Below are positions 16,202 through 23,563 of a stretch of DNA of 30,147 nt, piece by piece. Positions within the stretch are counted from its first letter, which is position 1. Each line of letters opens with the position of its first letter. The stretch covers positions 1 to 30,147 of the forward strand of contig DDVC01000107.1 in NCBI GenBank assembly GCA_002345145.1, written 5' to 3'. Position numbers and translations under genes: made by a program. This DNA is from Bacteroidetes bacterium UBA2322. Lineage in GTDB: Bacteria; Bacteroidota; Bacteroidia; Chitinophagales; UBA2359. Under the pieces are notes generated by a model. That model was given only the letters and a program-made list of their open reading frames with translations. It did no database searches and was not told the origin of the DNA.

Positions 16202-16345
16202 AACGTTTCTCATCTGATTAAGGTTGTGTTTGGCATGCGGGTTAGCGCTTTCATCAAAACAACCATGTTGGGTGGGCTTGAAAGTAGAAAAATGAGGAGT
16301 TGTATGTTGATATAGTGGTTGTTTTTGCATTATGAGTATTTTTTG

Positions 16346-16363
16346 TTTGGTTAGATAACCAAA
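16346..16363. promoter_or_regulatory. Palindromic operator candidate 1 upstream of fic
   Basis: TTTGGTTAGATAACCAAA is a perfect inverted repeat: 8-bp arms with a 2-base centre. It lies 17 bases before the TATCTTTG element. Its half-site TTTGGTTA is close to that of the second inverted repeat (TTTGGTA), which suggests one regulator bound at two sites. The remaining divergent gap, 16149-16345, holds the glycosyltransferase promoter and no gene. Confidence 0.55.
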
Positions 16364-16375
16364 GGCACACTATTA

Positions 16376-16396
16376 TTTGGTATCTTTGCTACCAAA
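16376..16396 (+). promoter_or_regulatory. Palindromic operator candidate 2 overlapping the fic -7 element
   Basis: Inverted arms TTTGGTA (16376-16382) and TACCAAA (16390-16396) flank a 7-base centre. The -7-like element TATCTTTG (16381-16388) lies within it, so a bound protein would block transcription. The fic ATG is 54 bases downstream. Confidence 0.55.
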
Positions 16397-16450
16397 GGTT
16401 TTGTTTAACCGCGGCTTTACAAAATCGAAAATACTTTTTTTATCCCAATT

Positions 16451-17224
16451 ATGACTTTGCAATTAAAGATATTGCGTCAAGATTTGTTTGACGAGTATAA
16501 AAAATATCTCAAAGTAGATATTGATAGTGCGCTTGCATATATAAATAAAAAACTGCAAGCTGTTGAAGATTTCAAATTTTACCTTGCAAATGCTGCTGTT
16601 CATTCTTCTAACATAGAAGGAAATACAGTGAGTTTTGATACATACCTCAAAGCAAGTGAATTTAATTTACATTTAAAAACAAAAGAGATAAAGGAAATTG
16701 AAGACCTTATTGCTGCATATCAATATGCAAGAGAAAATGAGCTGACACTCAATAATATCTTAAAAGTACACGAAATCCTGATACGATCCATATTGGTAAA
16801 AAAAGAACGAGGTAAAATTAGAAAAGTAAAAGTGGGCGTAAGAAGCGAAGGAAGGCTGATTTATTTAGCCGTTGAACCCGAGTTTGTAAAAGAAGAGTTG
16901 ACAAAATTGTTTGCCGATATTTCACTCCTGCTCCAAACCGAACTTACAGCAACCGAGGTTTTTTACTATGCTGCCTACATACACCTTGTTTTTGTAAACA
17001 TACACCCATTTATTGACGGAAACGGAAGAGCAACCCGATTGATTGAAAAATGGTTTTTAGCAAAGAAACTTGGTGACAAAGCATGGTTTATTACATCAGA
17101 AAAAAACTATTGGAACAACAGACCCGCTTACTACAAGCATTTGCAAATTGGGGTGAACTACTATGAAGTAAAATACGAGATGAGTATCCCTTTTTTAACC
17201 ATTTTGCCTAACTCATTGCTATAA
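16451..17224 (+). CDS. Fic family protein
   Basis: Fic enzymes usually transfer AMP (or another phosphate-containing group) from a nucleotide to a hydroxyl of a target protein. The complete motif HPFIDGNGRATR spans 185-196, with catalytic H185 and D189. An inhibitory-helix motif SSNIEGN (52-58, (S/T)xxxE(G/N)) precedes the Fic core, placing it with the autoinhibited class that carries its own inhibitory helix, and E56 should restrain ATP binding. At 257 residues it is short and shows no C-terminal winged helix. The gene is visibly more A+T-rich than its neighbours (17 G/C of 60 at 16501-16560; 26 of 60 at 15541-15600), which suggests acquisition by transfer. Two related palindromes cover its promoter and nested repeats follow it. 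The target is unknown. Confidence 0.92.
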   Translation: MTLQLKILRQDLFDEYKKYLKVDIDSALAYINKKLQAVEDFKFYLANAAVHSSNIEGNTVSFDTYLKASEFNLHLKTKEIKEIEDLIAAYQYARENELTLNNILKVHEILIRSILVKKERGKIRKVKVGVRSEGRLIYLAVEPEFVKEELTKLFADISLLLQTELTATEVFYYAAYIHLVFVNIHPFIDGNGRATRLIEKWFLAKKLGDKAWFITSEKNYWNNRPAYYKHLQIGVNYYEVKYEMSIPFLTILPNSLL

Positions 17225-17235
17225 AATGAATGTAA

Positions 17236-17298
17236 CTACTTAGGTACTTGCCCACCCTGCAAGTTCATGGCATATTTGCAGGCTAATTGGTAAGATTT
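17236..17298. repeat. 63-bp direct repeat, copy 1
   Basis: Matches 17366-17428, with shared blocks CTACTT.AGGTAC, AAGTTCATGGC and AGGCTAATTGGTAA.ATTT. The offset is 130 bases. It starts 11 bases after the fic stop. The 306-base gap 17225-17530 holds these repeats, the dispersed element between them and a small GCGTAA/TTACGC hairpin (17479-17494), but no gene. Confidence 0.8.
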
Positions 17299-17307
17299 AG
17301 GGCAGTA

Positions 17308-17361
17308 ATTAGCACACGTATAACACGGATGCGGCTGATTGGCACAGATTTTTTAAAAATA
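17308..17361. repeat. Dispersed intergenic repeat, copy 2
   Basis: ATTAGCACACGTATAACACG, then GATGCGGCTGATTGGC and a T-run/A-run end. It aligns with 6984-7037 across the whole length. Here it sits between the two 63-bp direct repeats. Confidence 0.78.
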
Positions 17362-17365
17362 GCAG

Positions 17366-17428
17366 CTACTTTAGGTACTGCCCATTGTACAAGTTCATGG
17401 CGTGTTTGAAGGCTAATTGGTAAAATTT
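17366..17428. repeat. 63-bp direct repeat, copy 2
   Basis: Second copy of the 17236-17298 sequence, in the same orientation. The copies differ mainly in the middle (CACCCTG against CATTGTA) and by one single-base gap. Confidence 0.8.
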
Positions 17429-17530
17429 CATGCAAATAATGCAAAGAAAGAAAGGGAGTTAGTTAAGACCAAGACACAGCGTAAGTAGTTACGCCGTTTG
17501 TAAAATTGGCAGGTGCTACTTGTTTACCCC

Positions 17531-18835
17531 TTACCTCCCCTCCAAATACTCCTTAAAATCGGCAAAATGGGTACTCATGGGGGTGGCTACTTTTTGTCGG
17601 TTGGCAAGCGCTTGCAGGTTTTGGGGTATAGGCACGGTAATTTGCAAAGCCGGTTCTACTACGTCTAAAAACTTGGCGGGGTGGGCTGTGCCTAAAAAAA
17701 TGCCCATTGCATTGGGCTGCGGGTGTTGTTCAAAATAGGCATTTATGCCCAAATAACCTACTGCAGTGTGCGGACACATTACGTACCCAAATCGGGAATA
17801 GGCATGTTGCATGGCGGTAATGGTTTGGGCATCGGTAAAACTGTATGCCGAAACATCTTTTCGTATATTTTCCAAGTTATTACCATACAAATCCTGTATG
17901 CGCTGCAAATTGCTGGGGTTGCCCACGTCCATAGCATTTGAGTAGGTTTGTACAGATGGGCGCGGCAAAAACTGTCCGTGGCGGTGGTAGTGGGTAAAAA
18001 CATCGTTGGCATTATTGGCAGCAACAAAATGGTTGGCAGGCAAGCCCATGCGTTTAGCCAAAAGCCCTGCGGTAAGGTTGCCAAAATTGCCGCTGGGCAC
18101 ACAAAATACCACCGGTTTGCCGGTATTTTTTACCTGTGCCCAAGCATAAATATAGTAAAACGCCTGCGGAATCAATCGGGCAAGGTTTATGGAGTTTGCC
18201 GATGAAATGTTTAATCGGGAGCGCAGTTCTTGGTCAAGAAAAGCCTGTTTCACCAAATGCTGACAATCGTCAAAAGTGCCCTGTACTTCTAAGGCGGTTA
18301 TATTGTTGCCCAGCGTGGTGAGTTGTTTTTCTTGCAGCTCGCTTATTTTACCGCTCGGATATAGGATAATAACCTCAATGCCGGGTGTGCCTAAAAAACC
18401 CTGCGCTACTGCTCCGCCGGTATCGCCCGAGGTGGCAACCAATATGTATAGTTTTTGCCTGGCATGTTGCACAAAATAAGCCATCATACGAGCCATAAAC
18501 CTTGCGCCAAAATCTTTAAATGCCAACGAAGGACCGTGAAACAGCTCTAAACAAGCCAACTGTTCCGACAATTTTACCACAGGCGCTTCAAAATTTACGG
18601 CATCATATACAATGCGCCTTAGCACATCGGGCGGTATGCTATCTTGCAGCAGTTGCTGAGCAAACCGGTACGACATTTCGGGAAACGATAACCGGTCTAT
18701 CTCTTCCCAAAAACCGGCGGGCATGGGCGTTATTACATCGGGCATATACAAGCCGTTATCGGGAGGTAAACCTTGCATAACCACTTCTTCCAAATCAGCC
18801 GGCGCCGATTGATGTTTGGTGCTGTAAAATAGCAT
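17531..18835 (-). CDS. thrC: Threonine synthase
   Basis: A PLP enzyme that converts O-phosphohomoserine to threonine in the cytoplasm. The 434-residue length fits the E. coli-like class. The N terminus reads MLFYSTKH, followed by PPDNGLYMPD (25-33). The PLP lysine is K107 in HGPSLAFKDFGARFM. The phosphate-binding loop is ATSGDTGGAVAQGF, and PSGNFGNLTAG follows in the large domain. A full two-part promoter lies 29 bases upstream. No hom/thrA or thrB gene adjoins it, so the pathway genes are split. Its 3' end points into the repeat-rich gap behind fic. Confidence 0.96.
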   Translation of the reverse strand: MLFYSTKHQSAPADLEEVVMQGLPPDNGLYMPDVITPMPAGFWEEIDRLSFPEMSYRFAQQLLQDSIPPDVLRRIVYDAVNFEAPVVKLSEQLACLELFHGPSLAFKDFGARFMARMMAYFVQHARQKLYILVATSGDTGGAVAQGFLGTPGIEVIILYPSGKISELQEKQLTTLGNNITALEVQGTFDDCQHLVKQAFLDQELRSRLNISSANSINLARLIPQAFYYIYAWAQVKNTGKPVVFCVPSGNFGNLTAGLLAKRMGLPANHFVAANNANDVFTHYHRHGQFLPRPSVQTYSNAMDVGNPSNLQRIQDLYGNNLENIRKDVSAYSFTDAQTITAMQHAYSRFGYVMCPHTAVGYLGINAYFEQHPQPNAMGIFLGTAHPAKFLDVVEPALQITVPIPQNLQALANRQKVATPMSTHFADFKEYLEGR

Positions 18836-18863
18836 TTATGTAAATTTGTTAAAATTGAAAGCA

Positions 18864-18895
18864 CAAAGATACGCACATAAGCTGCTTATTGCAAA
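18864..18895 (-). promoter_or_regulatory. Promoter of thrC
   Basis: On the minus strand, TTTG (18895-18892), a 20-base spacer and TATCTTTG (18871-18864) match both halves of the Bacteroidota promoter. It ends 28 bases before the thrC ATG. Confidence 0.65.
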
Positions 18896-18917
18896 CATAA
18901 ATCTTACAATTAAGGAG

Positions 18918-18947
18918 GGTAAACTTGGGTGGTTTACCGTATCTTTG
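18918..18947 (+). promoter_or_regulatory. Inverted repeat and -7 element for the ExbB-like gene
   Basis: GGTAAAC (18918-18924) and GTTTACC (18932-18938) form an inverted repeat with a 7-base centre. TATCTTTG (18940-18947) follows after one base and fits TAnnTTTG. The repeat would occupy the spacer of the promoter, as an operator might. The gene starts at 19021, 73 bases further on. Confidence 0.42.
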
Positions 18948-19020
18948 CCAAAAACAGGCAGTAGCAACATAAAATAGACCTGCCCCCCCTTGTTAAACCC
19001 ATCATTTTTTACTGTTAATT

Positions 19021-20586
19021 ATGGAAGGCTGGTTTTTGGTTGTTTCCGATTTTGGGCAATTGTTGTTTTACTTAATGGGCGCTGTGTTGCTGCCGGCATT
19101 GTACACGGCAGTGCGCCAAACGGTAGGTTATTTACTTACCGAAAACAAAGCTCTGCAACAATTAGAAACCAATTTACTGTACCGAAACACTGCCACCACC
19201 ACCGCCGATACCGATTTTACGCAGCTAACCGAAGACCTGACACATAAATGCGAGCAGGGCAGCGCCGTATGGCGAAGGGTAAAAACCATGTATTACCTTG
19301 CCGCCCAAAATAGGCCGGTAGCGCTGACACAAATACAAGATGCCGATGCCAAACAAGAACAAGCATCATTTACTTATCTGTTGCAGCAACACGCCGTTTC
19401 ATTTTTACTGGGGTTGGGCGCATTGGGTTGGCTGTATGGCATTACCCGTTTTGCGGTGGTGTTTTGGCAGGCGGTGCAGCAAACCGGCGCTGCCTCTGTA
19501 ATGGAGCTGTTAAAAACAGCCCCTGCTGCCAATGCGCTGGGTTATGCTGCCGAAGGTTTTGTGTTGTTGTTTGGAGCAATGGTGGGTGTGGTGTTGTTTA
19601 TCCTGCTTACACTGCCGCACCGGTGGGCAAAAAAACAATTTGAAAACCAATTAGAACAAGTGAGCGCAAACCGGTTACTGCCCCTGTTTAACCCCGTTTT
19701 GCCCAATGAGCAATTAGGTAACCTTGCCAACACCGTAGCACAAAATACCGCTGAGGTAACGGCTGCCATAGCCTCGCTTACCGATGTTACTGCCCAAATA
19801 AGCGCCGGATATGACAACCTCAGCCGTTTTACCGACAATCTTAGAGCCAGTACCGATGCGTTTATTGCCCTGCAAGATGCCTTTGCCGAGGCAGTTGCAC
19901 AATTGCAACAAACCCACCCGGCTTTGCCGGCGCCGGCTGCCCAAAATGAAACCTACAAATTAGCCGAAGCGCTCAACTTGCACAATGCCACTATTGCCCA
20001 ACTCACCGACAGGCTTTACAAAAATGAGTTCGATTTTTCCGACTGGCTTAAAGACATTATTTCCCTAACCCAAAAACAGCATCAGGAGTTTAAAGACGAA
20101 TTGAAGGGTTTATTGGAAATGGTGCGCAGCAACCTCAGCAATACTACAAGCGCTACCAATAGGTTTGATATAAGCACCAAAAAGTTTAAAGATTCGCTCG
20201 ATGCAATGGAGCTGCTGCTCAATTCTTTTGCCAATATGGTGCAAGAAGCAGTGCAAAAAGAAGTGATGAAATTAGACGAACTGAACCTGAAACTCCAAAA
20301 CCTTCAACAGCATGTTCAAGCGCTTCATACCGATATTCCGGCTCATTTAACCCGAATGAATACTACCTTAGATAATACCAACAAATTAGCCAATCCGCAA
20401 TACTTAGAGCAAATGGCGCATACCATAGCCGCCGATGCTATCCAAAAAGAAATAAGCGTTTATGCTCAGGAGTATAAACGTTTAGAGGAGCAAATAGCCC
20501 TGTTAGAAGAAAGGCTCGCCCGAAAACAACAATCGGGCTGGATAGACAAAATTGCCGCCATCTTTACAAGGAAACGAGCATCTTAA
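19021..20586 (+). CDS. Three-TM plus coiled-coil protein, ExbB/MotA/ZorA-like architecture
   Basis: A 521-residue protein I cannot place in a family by sequence alone. TM1 lies at about 8-30. A mostly hydrophilic stretch of ~95 residues follows, then TM2 (127-149, FLLGLGALGWLYGITRFAVVFW) and TM3 (about 176-198, AAEGFVLLFGAMVGVVLFILL). From 200 to the end it is a long hydrophilic, heptad-like helical tail with recurrent Leu/Ala and Asn-Thr spacing (about 205-300, 335-500), closing with WIDKIAAIFTRKRAS. TM1, cytoplasmic loop, glycine-rich TM2 and TM3 is the layout of ExbB/TolQ subunits, and ZorA of the Zorya defence system adds a coiled-coil tail. No ExbD/MotB/ZorB-like partner is adjacent; a TPR gene follows after 73 bases on the same strand. 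Function is unassigned. Confidence 0.6.
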   Translation: MEGWFLVVSDFGQLLFYLMGAVLLPALYTAVRQTVGYLLTENKALQQLETNLLYRNTATTTADTDFTQLTEDLTHKCEQGSAVWRRVKTMYYLAAQNRPVALTQIQDADAKQEQASFTYLLQQHAVSFLLGLGALGWLYGITRFAVVFWQAVQQTGAASVMELLKTAPAANALGYAAEGFVLLFGAMVGVVLFILLTLPHRWAKKQFENQLEQVSANRLLPLFNPVLPNEQLGNLANTVAQNTAEVTAAIASLTDVTAQISAGYDNLSRFTDNLRASTDAFIALQDAFAEAVAQLQQTHPALPAPAAQNETYKLAEALNLHNATIAQLTDRLYKNEFDFSDWLKDIISLTQKQHQEFKDELKGLLEMVRSNLSNTTSATNRFDISTKKFKDSLDAMELLLNSFANMVQEAVQKEVMKLDELNLKLQNLQQHVQALHTDIPAHLTRMNTTLDNTNKLANPQYLEQMAHTIAADAIQKEISVYAQEYKRLEEQIALLEERLARKQQSGWIDKIAAIFTRKRAS

Positions 20587-20610
20587 ATCCATTTCTTTAC
20601 CAGCATTGTT

Positions 20611-20618
20611 TACCTTTG
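20611..20618 (+). promoter_or_regulatory. Possible -7 element before the TPR gene
   Basis: TACCTTTG fits TAnnTTTG and ends 41 bases before the ATG at 20660, within the short gap after the ExbB-like gene. The TPR gene may therefore have its own promoter as well as read-through. Confidence 0.33.
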
Positions 20619-20659
20619 TGCTTTGCTCCTTTAACCCATAACAAAACAACCACCCATAT

Positions 20660-21733
20660 ATGCCATTACCAAAACTATCCGAAACCGAACTAACCGAAAA
20701 GGCTGCCACCTTAGAGGAAAAATTGCAGCAACTGCTGCATGAGGCAACACCGCCAGCCACTGAGCTTATCCAAACCCACCACGAGTTGGCAACCATATAT
20801 GCCGAACAAAAGAATAATAATGCTGCCATGGAACAGCTAACGGCGGCATTGGAGTTAGTGGCAAAACACCCCGATGAAACCCTATCAAAAGCCGATTTAC
20901 TGTACGACCTTGCTGTAGCTACCCACAGGCAGCGCGAAAACTTAGAAGCAGCCATGGATTATGCCATGCAGGCGCTTGACCTATATACTAATGCCGGTAA
21001 AAATGGTAAACTTGCCAAAACTTACCAGCGCATAGGACTTATACATGTGGCAGAAGAAAACTGGGACGCTGCCTTAGCAGTATTAGAGCAATCGGTAGAA
21101 TGGGGCGAAAAATTAGAAGATTGGGAAGAATTGGGCGGCACCTATGCCACTATTGCCGATATTTACCGAATTCAAAACCGATTTCAAGAAGCGTTAGATT
21201 ATTATAAATTGGCTATTGAAAATTACGAAAAATGTGAAGAGTACGGCTACTTAGGCGAAGTATATCAAATTATTGCCGAAATGCTGGCGCTGCATCATAA
21301 AACTGAACAAGCGGTAAAATGTTACAAAGAAGCTGCTTCGCATTTCTTAAAATCGGAGCGCCCCGATGAAGCCGGCATTTGTTATTTGTATGCGGGTAAA
21401 CTTTTGGCGCCACTTCGCAAATATGCTGCCGCCATAGAACTTTTTAATACAGCAGTGGAGCATTTTGTAAGCGCTAACAACAATTACGAAACTGCCGCAT
21501 GTTTTATTCAGATAGCCTCAGCCTACGAGGAACAAAAACAATGGCAACAGGCTATAACTGCCTATGAACAAGCTCAAAATTATGCTTTGGCAGGAGGCGA
21601 TGAAATTCAGCAAGAGGCGGTGGAGGAAAGTTTGGATTATGCCCGACAAAATTTAACCAACTCGCCCACTCCTTCCGATTCAGAGCATAAAGGCGGATTC
21701 TTTAACAAACTAAAAGGTTTGTTTGGCGGGTAA
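20660..21733 (+). CDS. Cytoplasmic tetratricopeptide-repeat protein
   Basis: A 357-residue protein without signal peptide or TM segment. Seven or so TPR units run from about 35 to 335, for example HHELATIYAEQKNNNAAMEQ, YQRIGLIHVAEENWDAALAV, YATIADIYRIQNRFQEALDY and IASAYEEQKQWQQAITAYEQ. The spacing and the A-x-H-F-L-K style helices recall SNAP-like or LGN-like TPR superhelices. A charged linker leads to a short amphipathic C terminus, GGFFNKLKGLFGG, which could touch a membrane or a partner protein. It follows the ExbB-like gene on the same strand, so it is a candidate cytoplasmic partner of that protein's coiled-coil tail (inference). It converges with the PKD-Kazal gene 20 bases away. Confidence 0.85.
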   Translation: MPLPKLSETELTEKAATLEEKLQQLLHEATPPATELIQTHHELATIYAEQKNNNAAMEQLTAALELVAKHPDETLSKADLLYDLAVATHRQRENLEAAMDYAMQALDLYTNAGKNGKLAKTYQRIGLIHVAEENWDAALAVLEQSVEWGEKLEDWEELGGTYATIADIYRIQNRFQEALDYYKLAIENYEKCEEYGYLGEVYQIIAEMLALHHKTEQAVKCYKEAASHFLKSERPDEAGICYLYAGKLLAPLRKYAAAIELFNTAVEHFVSANNNYETAACFIQIASAYEEQKQWQQAITAYEQAQNYALAGGDEIQQEAVEESLDYARQNLTNSPTPSDSEHKGGFFNKLKGLFGG

Positions 21734-21753
21734 AATTGGAAAAGGAGAATGAT

Positions 21754-22557
21754 TTATTTAGGCTTGGAGCAAACATCTGCAATAACCACTTCCTCACAAT
21801 GCGTCATTGATTTTTGGGTAACAATACTGGCTACGGTTAAACATACATTGTATTTGCCCGGCTGGTCAAAAGTGTAAGTTGGATTTCTTTGTGTGCTTGT
21901 TTTGCCGTTTCCAAAATTCCAGCTAAACGAATCATAATTGCCTACAGCAGTATTCAAAAACTGCACACTTAACTGTTGTACTCCATAAGCATAGTTACAC
22001 TGCAAACTGTAATCAATAACCTCGCACGGACCCGGCAGCCAGTAGTAAACGCCATGATAGTTTTCGGCAAAGCAGGCGTTCATGTAGGTTTGGTTATCGC
22101 AGCCGCAAACGGGTTCCCAGTTTACATCACATAAATCGGCATCAATTATTTCAATGTTTTTACATTTTTTGTCTATCACCTTGCCGGTGATTTTATCCAT
22201 TACTGAAAGGCAGGTGCGGTAAGAACCCATAGTGGGGTAAGTATATTCCGGTGTTATTTCGGTATTGGCAGCGCCATCACCTAAATCCCAAATATAGGTA
22301 AAAGCATCTTCATTAACACGGTACTGGGCATTTTCATATAAAACCGTAAGTCCTTTTACCGTATAGTTGTACTCGGCGTTGGGTTTTGAGGTATTGTCTG
22401 TTTTTGTTTTTTTATCTCCGTTTTTAACTTCAGCCGTATCGGTAGCACAATATAGGTAAGCTGTAGTGGTTGCACAAACTGCCCCACCGCCTCCACACCA
22501 CGCTAAGGTGCAAAAGGAAGCGCACAAAACAAAGGTTATACAAGCCGACTTAAGCAT
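21754..22557 (-). CDS. Secreted PKD-Kazal-PKD protein
   Basis: A 267-residue exported protein: hydrophobic Cys-rich signal region (1 to about 24), PKD-type domain (about 62-137: FTYIWDLGDGAANTEITPEYTYP, GSYRTCLSV), a Kazal-type domain (142-178: C143, PVCGC at 149-153, TYMNAC, closing C178) and a second PKD domain (about 187-259: FSWNFGNGKTSTQRNPTYTF, GKYNVCLTV). Kazal domains are best known as serine-protease inhibitors; here the reactive-loop region is short, so inhibition is only a possibility. There is no T9SS sorting domain, so it may stay in the periplasm or be an anchored lipoprotein; W at the -1 position of LAWC argues against a good lipobox. The ATG at 22557 is chosen over an upstream one (22590) because it starts the signal peptide directly. 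Confidence 0.82.
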   Translation of the reverse strand: MLKSACITFVLCASFCTLAWCGGGGAVCATTTAYLYCATDTAEVKNGDKKTKTDNTSKPNAEYNYTVKGLTVLYENAQYRVNEDAFTYIWDLGDGAANTEITPEYTYPTMGSYRTCLSVMDKITGKVIDKKCKNIEIIDADLCDVNWEPVCGCDNQTYMNACFAENYHGVYYWLPGPCEVIDYSLQCNYAYGVQQLSVQFLNTAVGNYDSFSWNFGNGKTSTQRNPTYTFDQPGKYNVCLTVASIVTQKSMTHCEEVVIADVCSKPK

Positions 22558-22759
22558 ATTATGTTGGAGGAATGTTACAATAAACGGCACAAGTTAGGAA
22601 GAAAAATGTTAGCATGTTACATAACGCAAAAAACAAGCCAAATTCAACTCATATCCTTATCCCTACTTTTTGCATTTGACTATCCAATTGCAAAAAGGTC
22701 ACACTTAGTAAATCGCAATTTTGTACAAAATGGTTGCTTATGGGTGGGTAAAAAAGTAA

Positions 22760-23494
22760 TTATTTGTTCATTTTTTTAGTTTCGCGAGGGCGTTGCTCTT
22801 TCAATTCAAAATAAAAACCGGCTTCAACCATTTCTTGGTACTTAGCATTGTCAAAACCGTAAAGCCGTGCTGCGCGGTGCGCCACATCTTGCTGGAACTC
22901 GTTGAGTTCGGTTAATATGCCCATATTGAGTATTTTTTTTCTAAAATTGCGCTTATCTAATTTGGTGTTCAAAATTGTTTCGTAGAGGGCTTGCAGGGCA
23001 GAAAGCGGAAACTTGGGCGGCAGCAATTCAAACCCGATTGGCTGATAACTCACCTTGCCTCTAATTCTTTGCAAGCCGGTCTGTACTATCAATTGGTGGT
23101 CAAAAGCTAATGGAGGCAGGTCATTAACTGAAAACCATTGTACCGATTTAGCGTCAGAAGCGGCCTGAATGTGCTTGCTTGCCTGCGCCACCAAGGCATA
23201 ATAAGCTACCGATATGGTTCTGCCGCGAGGGTCGCGGTTAAGGTTGCCAAATGTATAAAGTTGTTCCAAAAACACATCGGTCATACCCGTTTCCTCCTCT
23301 AACTCGCGTTTAGCAGCAGTATCCACTGTTTCGTCTATATCTACAAAACCGCCGGGCAATGCCCAGTGGTCTTTAAAAGGAGGGTCGGCTCGCTGAATAA
23401 GTAGTATCATTAAATCGGGCTGGCTGGCATCAAAACCAAATACCACACAATCAACGGTAACAGCCGGGCGAGGATATTCGTAAGTATAAGGCAT
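22760..23494 (-). CDS. Nudix protein with NrtR-like C-terminal domain
   Basis: A 244-residue cytoplasmic protein. Residues 10-140 are a Nudix fold with a complete Nudix box at 49-71 (GFVDIDE, then REL-EEETGM with R63, E64, E67, E68). LPPLAFDHQ leads to a C-terminal winged-helix-like part (about 165-230: PPKFPLSALQALYETIL, KRNFRKKILNMGIL, AARLYGFD) as in NrtR-type transcription factors. In classical NrtR repressors the Nudix box is often degenerate and only senses ADP-ribose-type ligands; here it is intact, so hydrolysis, regulation or both are possible. No NAD or sugar gene adjoins it. Members of this group regulate NAD or pentose metabolism; the target here is unknown. Confidence 0.88.
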   Translation of the reverse strand: MPYTYEYPRPAVTVDCVVFGFDASQPDLMILLIQRADPPFKDHWALPGGFVDIDETVDTAAKRELEEETGMTDVFLEQLYTFGNLNRDPRGRTISVAYYALVAQASKHIQAASDAKSVQWFSVNDLPPLAFDHQLIVQTGLQRIRGKVSYQPIGFELLPPKFPLSALQALYETILNTKLDKRNFRKKILNMGILTELNEFQQDVAHRAARLYGFDNAKYQEMVEAGFYFELKEQRPRETKKMNK

Positions 23495-23537
23495 AATAAG
23501 TACATTAAAGAAACAACACCAAATAGCGTTTCGGGGG

Positions 23538-23545
23538 CAAAAATA
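23538..23545 (-). promoter_or_regulatory. Putative -7 element for the Nudix gene
   Basis: On the minus strand it reads TATTTTTG (TAnnTTTG), 43 bases before the ATG at 23494. No -33 TTG at the right distance. Confidence 0.33.
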
Positions 23546-23563
23546 ACACCAAAATCTATGTTT

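Noticed and set aside
16451..17224. Fic as the toxin of a two-gene toxin-antitoxin pair
   Set aside because: No short antitoxin-like gene is adjacent on either side; the inhibitory motif is within the Fic protein itself.
17236..17428. Small CRISPR-like array behind fic
   Set aside because: Only two copies of a 63-bp imperfect repeat, with an interval that is itself a dispersed repeat, and no cas genes.
22561..22779. 72-codon plus-strand frame between the PKD-Kazal and Nudix genes
   Set aside because: No family character, and it overlaps the Nudix gene end; the gap is better read as a promoter region.
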